Assembly: GCA_964019135.1 (NCBI GenBank)
Contig: OZ025257.1
Location: 40,441,798 to 40,505,797 of the forward strand
Direction: 5' to 3'
DNA: 64,000 nucleotides
Source: Arenicola marina
Lineage: Eukaryota > Annelida > Polychaeta > Arenicolidae
The notes under the pieces are model-generated. The model searched no databases. It was not told the origin of the DNA and saw only the letters and a list, made by a program, of their open reading frames with translations. The first letter of the stretch is position 1. Each line of letters begins with the position of its first letter. Below, piece by piece: positions 21,155 through 31,849 of this stretch. Position numbers and translations under genes: made by a program.

Positions 21155-24100
21155 CTTGTGCGGCAGGGATGAAAAGAAGCTGTTTTTAGACATTTGTCCA
21201 TGAATAAGAGAAAACATTTACCGCAATATAAGCTTTGCTCTTAGATCTACAAATTATAGTTATAGCTTGTTTACTTAAACACATCAGTTTACTCAGCAGC
21301 TCTGAGCATATCTTCATTAAGTGACCATCATGCTTAGAGTTTTAGCTCTAGTTCTAGTATATTACAGAGCTGATGAAGATATAAATATATACACGTAGAT
21401 GTAACTCTTCTTGGAAGTCGATATTCCGTAGCTTACATATTCGTTAAATCTTATACAATAGACTAATAGTTAACATAGAGATGACAGTTAAAGCAATATA
21501 TTGACATGCGCCATCTTAGGTTTTTCACACTTTAGAATCAAGACAAAAAGTATCTCAAAATTTATGATGCATATGTTTTACATATCTTTGAGTCTGTAAA
21601 AGAAACATTTCAACATAAACCTGCACGGTTTATTTGTATCGCGAACGGACCTGATAGCGAGCCGCTGTCGACATCACACACAAAATAGCGAACTGTGAAC
21701 AGGCGCTCAGGGATATAAAGCCGGCCACCAACTTCCTAGTTAGGAACTTCCTAGTTAGGGGCGCACCGTTTCTTATCAGAGGGGCCGGGGGGTGGGGGGG
21801 GGGGGGGAGGGCGGGCGCTAGAAAATATTTGAAAAAAATTAGTTTGTTGTGACTATTTGGGGGAAAAATGTTTGCTTCTCAGATGCTACAAAAAATAACT
21901 TGCTTTCATAATCAAAAAAAAAAAAGTTTAATACCGTATAAATAAATTTCGAATGGAATTATCAAGCTAAAAACCAATAGTTGCATCTGTTCACCGACAA
22001 GTTGTAATATTTTATGAACTAAGGAAATAATTGAATGACAAAGATACAAAAAAAAATGTCAATAAATTTGTGAAAAATAAAACAATTGCATGGTAATTTA
22101 TTTTCTAGCCCCCCCCCCTGATATGAAATGGTGCGCCCATTAGTGTGCTTCGATTACAAGCTGTATATTGTTCTATTGTTCTATTGATTTGTTTACACTC
22201 CTCTCCTTTTCGTGTTCAATTATCTTTCATCGGCGAAAGGGTCCGTGTATATACCGTCCAATCGTTTTTCGTTTTTAATATGATCATAGCAAAAACGAAC
22301 CACGAACTGAATAACCGTTTTTCATTATTCGTTTGGCGACATAGAAAAAGAAAATTGGTAACAAAAACCGTTTTTCGTTTTACGTTCGCAAAACAAAAAA
22401 TGAAAAACGGTTAGGCATAACGGTCAGTGTATATACCTTCCATTCGTTTTTCGTTTTTACTATAATCAAACGACAGACGAAAAACGGTTAGGCATGACGC
22501 AAACGTTGTTCGTTTCGCTGTATTCGCTATCGATTTTATGTTACATTATGCGCGGTTATGTGGAACTTCACACATTACAGCATCGACTGCTGCTTCACGA
22601 GTCATTTGATTTACTGTGCATGTGGCAGAATATGGCTAGTTCCGTGCTCTTCATTGGGTACCAAAAGAATGTCCGTCACGGGACATGACATGACTTCATT
22701 TCAAATATGTCGGATTTTCCAGGTAAGATATAATTTACTGTCATAAGCCCGGACATCATAACCACCACAATGGTGTTCAGTGCCAGGGGACCCGCGACTT
22801 CCCCCACCCCCCCCACCAACTCCCCCTCCACTTCTGTGTATTCGCTGATGTACTCTGTCTGTGCTTGTATGTCAAAATAAATATGACCAAACATGTCCCA
22901 TATGCGTTTATTTATTAAACTTGCATTGCCTTGGTATATTATATCGACAAAAATGAAGCAACAATAGTGATACTGATAATTTCTTTGTCAGTTTGTGAGC
23001 CTATTTTCAGGTCTATAGATCCGTCACTGCATGATTTTGAGGTATAATTTAGTCAGGAATAAACAAGATTATTTTTTATGTTCAATTAGAAGACTACATT
23101 GCTGTTTTTGGGTTGGGAGAAAATCTTTCGGAATATTTGTTACCTATGTGATGGGTCTACCATGGCATCATGCCTCCCAGCGTGGTTATGTTTTCTATAT
23201 TTCCTATATTCTGTATAAGATCGTATGGAACTCCAATATTTGTATTTGTATTTTATCTTCTATATTTTAGCTAAATTCCTATGTTTATTATATTTTGGGT
23301 ATCACATTATTCATAGATAATTAAATGTTCTTGATATAAGTTGGATTTGTGTTGTAGGCCCAGATAGATGGCCCCACAAAGCGCATTGACCGGACATTTT
23401 GCCAAGCTATGTTTATCTGCTATCGTGAAATGTCCTGAAGTCGTTAAGCTCAACGTGACCTTATGTTGTAAGGCTCCAGTCAATCCTGTCTAACCTCAGG
23501 GAGGGAGGGGGGGGGGAGTAATTAGATACATGAAACATTTTGACCAATTTTCGCTTTTTATGTCGCAAAACGAATAATGACAAAAGGTTATTGAGTTCGT
23601 TTTTCGTTTTTTTGATGATCATATTAAAAACGAAAAACGATTGGACGGTATATACATGGACCAACGAGGCCAATGGACTATATCTACATCAGGAAAGAAA
23701 AGTAACGTCATGCTTATAACCTGCGACAGGCGCGGATCCAATGGGGCGGGTGGGGGGGGGGGGGTAGTGTAGGGGTATGGGGGGCCTTGTATTTGGGCGA
23801 GGATGCTAGATTCTTTACTGTCGACCAGAATAATATATGTTGTGGTTCAGGAGCAATAAGGTATATAGGCACAGAGCCTTCAGGTTGAGGCGGTACATCA
23901 AATGTTTTAAACATGAACTTAATATCAAAATGCGCCATGCTTAAAACCTTCTTGCAGTACCGTTGATCAAGTTAGAGAATTCACTGCGGACCCCCCCCCC
24001 CTCCCCCCCATCCCAGGGGCGAATGCAGGAATTTGAAAAGGGCAGCGGGGGAGGTCCACTAACAAAAATTGCGAATAGGGGTCCGCCGATAATGTATTGA

Positions 24101-27100
24101 CCACCGGAGGTGGGGGGGGGGGGGGGCGGAAGACACTAGTAGGATGGGTGGGTCCGCCTTGGAGAATTCTTCAGCATTCTTCCTAAAAAAAGGGAGACTG
24201 TAGGCTACCCCATGCAGGGCGACTGCAGGCTGACCAGTACGGGGTGAGTGCAGACTGACCAGTACGGGGTCAGTGCAGACTGACCAGTACGGGGTGAGTG
24301 CAGACTGACCAGTGCGGGGTGAGTGTAGGCTGACCAGTACGGGGAGAGTGCAGGCTGACCAGTACGGGGAGAGTGTAGGCTGACCAGTCCGGAGTAAGTG
24401 CAGGCTGACCAGTACGGGGAGAGTGAAGGCTGACCAGTACAGGGATAATGCCGGCCGACCAGTACAGGGGGAGCGCAGGCTGACTAGTACGGGGTGATTG
24501 TAGGCTCACCAGTATGTGGCGATTGCAGGCTGACCAGTACGGGGAGAGTGTAGGCTGACCAGTACAGGGAGAGAGCAGGCTGACCAGTACAGGGAGAGAG
24601 CAGCATGACCAGTACGGGGAGAGTGTAGGCTGACCAGTACGGGGAGAGGGCAGGCTGACCAGTACAGGGCGAGTGCAGGCTGGCCAGTATGGGGAGAGAG
24701 CAAGCTGACCAGTACGGGGTGTGTGCAGGCTGACCAGTACGGGGTGTATGCAGGCTGACCAGTACGGAGTGAGTGCAGGCTGACCAGTACGGGGTGAGTG
24801 CAGACTGACCAGTACGGGGTGAGTGCAGACTGACCAGTACGGGGTGAGTGTTGGCTAACCAGTACGGGGAGAGTGCAGACTGACCGGTACAGGTAGAGTG
24901 CAGGCTGACCAGTACGGGGTGTGTGCAGGCTGACCAGTACGGAGTGAGTGCAGGCTGACCAGTACGGGGTGAGTGCAGGCTGACCAGTACGGGGTGAGTG
25001 TTGGCTAACCAGTACGGGAAGAGTGCAGACTGACCGGTACAGGGAGAGTGCAGGCTGACCAGTACGGGGTGTGTGCTGGCCGAACAGTACGGGGTGAGTG
25101 TTGGCTAACCAGTACGGGAAGAGTGCAGACTGACCGGTACAGGGTGAGTGCATGCTGACCAGTACGGGGTGAGTGTTGGCTAACCAGTACGGGAAGAGTG
25201 CAGACTGACCGGTACAGGGAGAGTGCAGGCTGACCAGTACGGGGTCTGTGCTGGCCGAACAGTACGGGGTGAGTGTTGGCTAACCAGTACGGGAAGAGTG
25301 CAGACTGACCGGTACAGGGAGAGTGCAGGCTGACCAGTACGGGGTGTGTGCTGGCCGACCAGTACGGGGTGTGTGCTGGCTGACTTGTACGGGGTGAGTG
25401 CAGGCTGACCGGTACCGGGAGAGTGCCGAATGATGGTGTACGGGGTGAGTGCAGCCCGTCAACACAATGGAACCCTTTCCAGACTGTAGATATTGCGGCC
25501 GTGGAAGAGTAAACAGGCAGCCTCACTGACCTGTACAGCGGCAGCCATCTGCTCTCGTCATCCTCTTCATCTTCAACAACTTCCGGCGACTCGTCATCTT
25601 CCGGCGACTCGTCATCTTCCGGCAACTCGTCATCTTTCGAAGATTTCGAAGTGGACATCCTAAGTAGAGCGAACAAAGCATGCGACACAAGTGCGATCGA
25701 ACGAGGAAGGAGAGCAGTGAATCTGTCGCCGCTGGGCAGCTCAGTTCTGACAAAGCGGAAGCGGAAGCTGCTCCAGCGCGACATGAATCCTCCGTTCAAT
25801 GGTGGAAGCACAGATAACAACAATGTCTCTCCAAATAGCAACAACCCTAAAAAGCGGCACATGTTTCATGTTACATCTTCTCATGAGGCAAACTGGCTCC
25901 AAAACGTATTGGCGTATTTTTTTAAAAATTTAATGGCGTAATTTGATTTCAGCATGCCCATATTACCATCCCGTCCAATAGGAGGTCAATAATTGCGGAG
26001 ACCCAACATACGACATCAGGTTACAGGAACATGTTCTAACTTATCTCTGCATCAAAGTGGTTTGACCGGTTTGACCGAATGCCAGACGTGACCCACCGTA
26101 GTTAGTACTAACCATTTGTCATCCGGTCACTCGGACCGAAGGTCCATAGGTTTTTGGCCTAACTAATGTTTTTAGACCAAACTAAGATAGTTATAAGACG
26201 TCCAGATTGCGACTATCCGGCATTAACGCTTGCTGTTGGCAAACTACTTATTTTCTCAAATTTTTGGGCCAAATAATTAGGAGGTTTAAATGTAGTCTAA
26301 ATTAGACAACTTTTTTCAATATTTTAATATTGGACCATATTGCCTAAATTACCTAACGTTTTACCTTGCTATTGTGGTTAATAACGCGCCATGCTGCCCC
26401 GCAATGACCCATGGTACCCTAGTCCATGGTTTATACATGGTCACTCGGGCCATGAACTTAGGGCAATCGTCATGCAAAGTGACTATTTTTGTGTTTAAAT
26501 CGTTGTTTGTTACGAATCCGTCGCACGGATCTTCCTTGCAACATGTCCCTTGTTTATATCACGTCCCATTAACATGCAAATAATGGACTAATGGTGAATA
26601 TGTACGGAACGACTGACTAATTGGTGCAGCAATAGTTCTGGTCAACTTACGGCTGGTCTCTGGGTGTCTGTGCTCTGGACGACTGCTCTCCGGGTGCCTG
26701 GTCTCCGGACGACTGCTCTCCGGGTGCCTGGTCTCCGGATGACTGCTCTCCGGGTGCCTGGTCTCCGGACGACTGCTCTCCGGGTGCCTGGTCTCCGGAC
26801 GACTGCTCTCCGGGTGCCTGGTCTCCGGACGACTGCTCTCCGGGTGCCTGGTCTCCGGATGACTGCTCTCCGGGTGCCTGGTCTCCGGACGACTGCTCTC
26901 CGGGTGCCTGGTCTCCGGACGACTGCTCTCCGGGTGCCTGGTCTCCGGACGACTGCTCTCCGGGTGCCTGGTCTCCGGACGACTGCTCTCCGGGTGCCTG
27001 GTCTCCGGACGACTGCTCTCCGGGTGCCTGGTCTCCGGATGACTGCTCTCCGGGTGCCTGGTCTCCGGACGACTGCTCTCCGGGTGCCTGGTCTCCGGAC

Positions 27101-30100
27101 AACTGCTCTCCGGGTGCCTGGTCTCCGGACGACTGCTCTCCGGGTGCCTGGTCTCCGGATAACGGCTCTCCGGGTGCCTGGTCTCCGAGTCTTGCCAAAT
27201 CCCTGTACAGTAAGACTAGGCGGTCAAGCATAGCATGAGAAGGAAGACGAAAATTGAGGTTTGGGGAACAGTTCGACCATGTCAAGAAACTTTGCGACTC
27301 TTAGATATGTACATACATTATCAACCGAGTTATAGGCCGAAACGTCCCCACGCCGTCAGTAATTTGGTGTATCGAGGCTTCTTAATGGGATGTTAAGGTT
27401 TTTATTATTTCTTCCAAAATTGTGTCCCAAACACTGGTTCGTTTTCGATGGAATTTGGCCCAAGTGATGTCAGTAATATTGGTACATATTTCACCACAAA
27501 TAGGCCATCTGCCTGCATGCATTGGTCACGGCGATTTTTGCGCCTCCCTTTATTCAAAAAAAAGTTCCAAATCTAGTCCCAATATTAACAGAGTTACGCG
27601 GTAAAACATGTTTCCGGACCTTGACCCTAGTGTGAACTTGACCTTGGGGCAACCTTGACCTTGGATGCGTGGCGTTGATCAATATAGTCATCCGCGACCC
27701 AAAAATAATGTGATGTCTTTCGCACCAGGTCGTTTGTCTGACTTGTCCCATTCATATAGTAATTGATGAGTCACTGTCCCGCCAAAATGCTCTCATGGGG
27801 TCCCATGTTAACGTGTGGGATTTTGTTTGCAGAAACATTTGTTGGAATAGATATATGTACCATTCTATGCCAGTTATTTAGCAAGTGTGTCCCGTAGTTT
27901 AAAGTGCGATGATGATTAAGTTCGTCCTTTTTTCAAGCGGTTATATACACTTCAATGGTTATCGCCCATTGGTCAGTTTAGGAGGTAGTTTCACTGGAGT
28001 TAGCGTCCCTGGGATAGGGGTATAAAAAGGACCAGGCTACAACAGCGGTGGGGGAATATTTGTCCGGGGGAGTGCTGGGCAGACAAAGTGAAGTCATAGT
28101 ATGACATGATCGTGAGAGAGCTTTTTCTAGTCTTTACAATGTAACATTGCGTTATACCTCACTAAAGGTTTACTGTGACCCCCTTTCTGTCTCCCATTCA
28201 GGTAACACACATTTATGTATCACTACAGTGAGTTATTACATATACAGATACATATGTCATCAAAGACATAAACAGAAAGACCCTTTCAGTTTGATGTAAC
28301 CCCAGTTCATTGTCCCGGCAGGTCTCGTGGCTCAATTTAACTTTAATGTGTGCAAAGGTTGCCTAACACACGAACATTGCATGCGCCGCTGTCCTAGGGT
28401 CGAGTAGTTGGGGTCAATATAGGCCTAGAGAAACACTCAAGATAGCTCTCTGTACGAAGATTAACATATAGAACACGTTGACATTCGAATTAAAACGTGA
28501 TCGTACTTATAAAACGTAGAGTACTTCCAACATCAGTCCACGTTAGCAAGACATACACGTCGATACGAAATGGCGTAGCAAGATCTTCTGGAAGCTGACG
28601 CGATACTACGGAAAAATTTAAACTACGACGTGTAGGATAAAACCCAACGGGAGCTGACGAGTAGAGCGATAATAGAGGAAGAGGCTAGAGTGCGTCCTCG
28701 AAGGCCCATTCGGTTGTTGGTTTAGTGTTCGTGTTACTGTTTGTGGAGGTTCTAACCATTATCTGAGGAGTGTTTTGGGTTAGGGTTAGTTTTAGCGACG
28801 ACCGCCAAAGGATAGTCAAAGGCAGATGTGTGGTCGAACCATGAGCTCTGTTCTTATACTTGCCACCGTGACTCCCCTGACCAAATCGTCACCTCCTCCC
28901 CTCCCCTCCCCACTCTTGCGATCAATCACCCATCGCGACCGGCTGCCGCTCATTTATGCGATCAGTCACCCACCGCGACCAACGGCCGCTCATTTATGCG
29001 ATCAGTCACCCATCGCGACCAGCGGCCGCTCACTCGTGCGATCAGTCACCCATCGCGACCAGCGGCCGCTCACTTATGCGATCAGTCACCCATCGCGACC
29101 AGCGGCCGCTCATTTATGCGATAAGTCACCCATCGCGAACGGCGGCCGCTCATTTATGCGATCAGTCACCCACCGCGACCAGTGGCCGCTCACTTATGCG
29201 ATAAGTCACCCATCGCGACCAGTGGCCGCTCACTTATGCGATAAGTCACCCATCGCGAACGGCGGCCGCTCATTTATGCGATCAGTCACCCACCGAGACC
29301 AGCGGCCGCTCACGCGTGCGATCAGTCACCCACCGCGACCAGCGGCCGCTCAGTTATGCGATCAGTCACCCACCGCGACCAGCGGCCGCTCACTCGTGCG
29401 ATCAGTCACCCATCGCGACCAGCGGCCGCTCACTTATGCGATCAGTCACCCATCGCGACCAGTGGCCGCTCACTTATGCGATAAGTCACCCATCGCGAAC
29501 GGCGGCCGCTCATTTATGCGATCAGTCACCCATCGCGACCAGCGGCCGCTCATTTATGCGATCAGTCACCCATCGCGACCAGCGGCCGCTTACTTATGCG
29601 ATCAGTCACCCATCGCGACCGGCGGCCGCTCATTTATGCGATCAGTCACCCATCGCGACCAGCGGCCGCTCATTTATGCGATCAGTCACCCATCGCGACC
29701 AGTGGCCGCTCATTTATGCGATCAGTCACCCATCGCGACCAGCGGCCGCTCATTTATGCGATCAGTCACCCATCGCGACCGGTGGCCGCTCATTTATGCG
29801 ATCAGTCACCCATCGCGACCAGTGGCCGCTCATTTATGCGATCAGTCACCCATCGCGACCAGCGGCCGCTCATTTATGCGATCAGTCACCCATCGCGACC
29901 GGCGGCCGCTCATTTATGCGATCAGTCACCCATCGCGACCGGCGGCCGCTCACTCGTGCGATCAGTCACCCACCGCGCTACGGCTGATCACAAGAATCAA
30001 CGCTACGAAAATCCAGGAGAGAGGCTGCACCTGGAGCCACTTTATATGGGATCACACAGTCCAGATGGTATAATCAGGGGTAGATTTAGGCCTTCCGAAG

Positions 30101-30334
30101 TCTCCACCCCTCCCCACCCGCTGCCTCCGGGCCTGAAATACATTAAATAGTGACACAAGCCCGCTGCTGGCCATTGTGGCTTGGTCCCGCACTAATTACT
30201 GAACGTGTAACCTGTTTATCGACTCCCTGACTTTCGGTTGGTTCGACACTTATCAGTGTCCAGAACAAACAGGTTCTGGCGCTGGCTTACCTTGATCCTG
30301 CCTTCCTGGCCTCTATGCTCGCTTGCCCTTCCAT
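19438..30334 (-). CDS. cGAS-like (Mab-21 fold) nucleotidyltransferase with repeat-rich N-terminus, four-exon model
   Basis: The model joins 30334-30291, 27202-26651, 25659-25531 and 21154-19438 on the minus strand, giving 813 residues. Each junction has GT..AG ends and phase 2, so all join in frame. The ATG at 30334 has a good context (gacatgga); exons further upstream are possible. Residues 15-198 are mostly a decapeptide repeat, 199-241 an acidic segment, and about 310-590 the Mab-21/cGAS catalytic region. The family includes cGAS and animal cGAS-like receptors, which sense nucleic acid in the cytosol and make cyclic dinucleotides, and also catalytically dead Mab-21 proteins. All three catalytic acids are kept here (Glu363, Asp365, Asp484). 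Fold and catalytic residues are seen directly; ligand and product are inference. Extra exons in the 4.4-kb last intron cannot be excluded. Confidence 0.65.
21202..21758 (-). other. Intron sequence, no recognised feature
   Basis: AT-rich sequence upstream of the catalytic exon. A 16-base phrase, aacttcctagttagga, is doubled at 21730-21760, just at the edge of the next element. Nothing coding is seen. Confidence 0.5.
21759..22138. mobile_element. 380-bp MITE-like element with terminal inverted repeats
   Basis: The left end gggcgcaccgtttcttatca and the reverse complement of the right end, gggcgcaccatttcatatca, match except at two positions, and both continue into G-rich tracts. The interior is AT-rich and non-coding. 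No clear target-site duplication is seen. This TIR style resembles hAT-type MITEs, but the superfamily is not proven. Confidence 0.7.
22235..22500 (+). mobile_element. MITE-like repeat, copy 1 (tataccgtccaatcg family)
   Basis: Contains gtatataccgtccaatcgtt, then tcgtttttaatatgatcat and a run of aaaacg/cgttttt palindromic phrases. A second partial copy follows directly (about 22428-22500). The reverse complement of the same sequence is present at 23530-23662. The self-complementary aaaacgaaaaacg phrases mean these can fold back. Confidence 0.65.
22501..23530 (-). other. Intron sequence, no recognised feature
   Basis: AT-rich DNA between two inverted repeat copies, with a C-rich run near 22800 and a G-rich run near 23510. 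An open minus frame at 22676-22894 is discussed under rejected items. No other coding signal. Confidence 0.45.
23530..23662 (-). mobile_element. MITE-like repeat, copy 2, inverted
   Basis: The reverse complement reads tgtatataccgtccaatcgt, then tttttaatatgatcat, cgaactcaataacc and cattattcgttttgcgacat, collinear with 22235-22360. The two copies lie in opposite orientation about 1.1 kb apart within the last intron of the cGAS-like gene model. Confidence 0.7.
23735..24135. repeat. Cluster of long G and C homopolymer tracts
   Basis: G runs near 23750 and 24112 and C runs near 23990 interrupt otherwise ordinary sequence. The phrase ccatcccaggggcgaatgcagg near 24007 resembles the GC-tract ends of MITE-like elements elsewhere in the window. 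No gene. Confidence 0.5.
24205..25456 (-). repeat. 25-bp minisatellite, about 50 copies, intronic
   Basis: The plus-strand unit is caggctgaccagtacggggtgagtg with point variants. Larger variant blocks (gttggctaaccagtacggga, then gaccggtacaggg) recur at intervals near 24850-25330. It lies wholly within the intron between 25530 and 21155 of the gene model. The open frames over it (24270-25860 on the minus strand) are explained by the stop-free repeat. Confidence 0.95.
25531..25659 (-). CDS. Acidic exon of the cGAS-like gene
   Basis: 129 bases, phase 2 at both ends. The acceptor gctctacttag precedes it and the donor is CAG|GTCAGT at 25530. It encodes SKDDELPEDDESPEDDESP and similar acidic repeats and ends RWLPLY. 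An ATG two bases after the acceptor could act as an alternative start for a 614-residue form. The direct repeat gaagatgacgagtcgccg within it suggests local duplication. Confidence 0.6.
25660..26650 (-). other. Intron between the repeat exon and the acidic exon
   Basis: About 990 bases, GC-moderate near the acidic exon (with CpG-containing segments) and AT-rich beyond 25900. I see no repeats shared with the rest of the window and no further exon with clean splice ends. Confidence 0.45.
26651..27202 (-). CDS. Coding minisatellite exon (17 decapeptide repeats) of the cGAS-like gene
   Basis: 552 bases with phase 2 at both ends. The acceptor cctagtcttactgtacag ends at 27203 and the donor GCC|GTAAGT starts at 26650. 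It encodes DLARL, then 17 copies of GDQAPGEQSS with three variant units near the start, then RAQTPRDQP. The 30-bp unit keeps frame by length. The product is hydrophilic and surely disordered. Array edges coincide almost exactly with exon edges. The antisense frame at 26664-27233 is a shadow of the repeat. Confidence 0.65.
27203..28916 (-). other. Intron sequence with no recognised exon
   Basis: Between 27620 and 27670 the phrase gaccttgaccctag...gaccttggggcaaccttgacc contains repeated TGACCTT/CCTTGACC half sites like those bound by nuclear receptors. Near 28773 there is gggttagggttag, two telomere-like units. The part from 28200 to 28800 shows nothing else I can name. Confidence 0.4.
28021..28029 (+). 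promoter_or_regulatory. TATA box-like motif, plus strand
   Basis: tataaaaag follows gggatagggg and is followed by gaccaggctac, a classic TATA context. No gene is evident downstream on this strand except the open frames of the 40-bp array from 28826, which I do not accept as coding. It may belong to an unrecognised transcript or be chance. Confidence 0.3.
28917..29975 (+). repeat. 40-bp CpG-rich minisatellite with NotI site in each unit, about 26 copies
   Basis: The unit is atcagtcacccatcgcgacc followed by agcggccgctcatttatgcg. Almost every unit has gcggccgc and a cgcga core. A variant unit starting ataagtcacccatcgcgaac recurs at 29121, 29241 and 29481, spacings that are multiples of three units. 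All three plus frames stay open across it because the consensus has no stop; this explains the 415-codon frame at 28826-30073. Confidence 0.95.
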
Positions 30335-30362
30335 GTCTTTGATTGGTTGGTCTTCGTTGACT
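30291..30362 (-). CDS. First recognised exon of the cGAS-like gene
   Basis: 72 bases, phase 2 at both ends if read through. The acceptor acatttactttacag ends at 30363 and the donor AAG|GTAAGC starts at 30290. The frame that fits the other exons encodes VNEDQPIKDMEGQASIEARK and then AGS. The methionine at 30334 is a plausible start. If an upstream coding exon exists, the residues before it would also be translated. Confidence 0.55.
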
Positions 30363-30555
30363 CTGTAAAGTAAATGTAATCTGCGTCTGACACATAATGG
30401 ACAAAAGTCATTGAGGAACAGAAATTAATGTTGAAGAAATGTTCTCGATCAGGTCTACAAATCTGTCACAATGCAATAGATAATTAACAGACCACACACC
30501 ATCTGCCTGAAGGCTAAAGAAATATTGGGCAATATAATTTAATAATAAGCCGAGT

Positions 30556-30985
30556 TATGGGGGTATGACTAGAGATGTGGTGTCTGAGCCCTGGGTTTCT
30601 CAGGGTTATGTCGAGAGATGTGGTGTCTGCGGCCTGGGTTCGTCAGGGTTATGTCTAGAGAAGTGGTGTCTGAGCCCTGGGTTCTTCAGGGTTATGTCTA
30701 GAGATGTGGTGTCTGAGGCCTGGGTTCTTCAAGGTTATGTCTAGAGATGTGGTGTCTGAGCCCTGGGTTCTTCATGGTTATGTCTAGAGATGTGGTGTCT
30801 GAGCCCTGGGTTCTTCAGCGTTATGTCTAGAGATGTGGTGTCTGAGGCCTGGGTTCTTCAGCGTTATGTCTAGAGATGTGGTGTCCGAGGCCTTGGTTTT
30901 TCAGGGTTATGTCTAGAAATGTGGTGTCTGAGGCCTGGGTTCTTCAGGGTTATGTCTAGAGATGTGGTGTCGGTATATTACATGT
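30556..30985 (+). repeat. 43-bp minisatellite, about 10 copies
   Basis: The unit is gggttatgtctagagatgtg followed by gtgtctgaggcctgggttcttca, with few variants. It lies upstream of the 30291-30362 exon on the minus strand. Unit length is not a multiple of three and stops occur in it, so it is non-coding. Confidence 0.95.
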
Positions 30986-31204
30986 CCACAGAAGGTGTTG
31001 CGGCCCGGGGATGAGGTGTCTACCTACCACGCTAACGAGTCGGGTTTTAAATGAGGTCTGATCACGTACGATATGTTACTTACGTAGAATAACGGCCTCC
31101 GGAGTGTGTCTGAGTGGAAGGTGACTTGACTTTATGTCACTCACTGTCACTCTTTGTTTCTCTGGTCTCCGCCGAGTGCTTCTGGGACGCCAGCAGCGGC
31201 ATGT

Positions 31205-31692
31205 TATAAGTCTGCGTGGCCAGTTTATGTCCCTCCCAGCAGCGGACCGGCGTGTTATATGTCTGTGTGGCCACTTTGTGTCCCTCCCAGCAGCGGTCCG
31301 GCGTGTTATATGTCTGTGTGGCCACTTTGTGTCCCTCCCAGCAGCGGTCCGGCGTGTTATATGTCTGTGTGGCCACTTTGTGTCCCTCCCAGCAGCGGTC
31401 CGGCGTGTTATATGTCTGTGTAGCCACTTTGAGTCCCTCCCAGCAGCGGTCCGGCGTGTTATATGTCTGTGTGGCCACTTTGTGTCCCTCCCAGCAGCGG
31501 TCCGGCGTGTTATATGTCTGTGTGGCCACTTTGTGTCCCTCCCAGCAGCGGTCCGGCGTGTTATATGTCTGTGTGGCCACTTTGTGTCTCTCCCAGCAGC
31601 GGTCCGGCGTGTTATATGTCTGTGTGGCCACTTTGTGTCTCTCCCAGCAGCGGTCCGGCGTGTTATATGTCTGTGTGGCCACTTTGTGTCCC
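31205..31692 (-). repeat. 51-bp minisatellite, 9-10 copies, possibly exonic
   Basis: The plus-strand unit is gtccggcgtgttatatgtct, gtgtggccactttgtgtccc, tcccagcagcg. The unit is 17 codons long and two minus frames stay open (GRDTKWPHRHITRRTAA or VATQTYNTPDRCWEGHK repeats). A minus-strand TATA motif lies upstream at 31793-31801, and a GTGAGT donor lies downstream near 31137. It could be an early exon of the cGAS-like gene, but the best donor does not give phase 2, so I leave it as a repeat. Confidence 0.9.
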
Positions 31693-31792
31693 GTTCAGCC
31701 ACGCAGACGCCATGTGACCTCCGCCCCACAGCACTTGACTGCATACACGGCCCTACAGACTGCCTCGAGCACGAGCGCTCACCTCCCTGCAT

Positions 31793-31801
31793 CTTTTTAT
31801 A
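31793..31801 (-). promoter_or_regulatory. TATA box-like motif, minus strand
   Basis: On the minus strand the sequence reads gacagtataaaaagatgcag. It lies 1.4 kb upstream of the first recognised exon of the cGAS-like gene, in the right orientation to be its promoter. There is no other evidence. Confidence 0.35.
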
Positions 31802-31849
31802 CTGTCATCCCCTTGTCTGAACTGCGCATGTATACAACATGTATACACC

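Noticed and set aside
22676-22894. Possible extra exon on the minus strand (TEYISEYTEVEGELVGG) with acceptor-like and donor-like ends
   Set aside because: Its best ends give phase 1 in and phase 0 out, which would break the consistent phase 2 chain of the other exons, and it contains a G-run-derived stretch. It could still be a real alternative exon.
24270-25153. Minus-strand frames of 79 to 215 codons rich in SPRTGQPA/LVSLH repeats
   Set aside because: They are translations of the 25-bp minisatellite and lie within a predicted intron.
28826-30073. 415-codon plus-strand frame with a hydrophobic start (MSSVLILATVT)
   Set aside because: All three plus frames are open across the 40-bp array and the hydrophobic start is short. 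A TATA motif at 28021 is too far away to support it alone.
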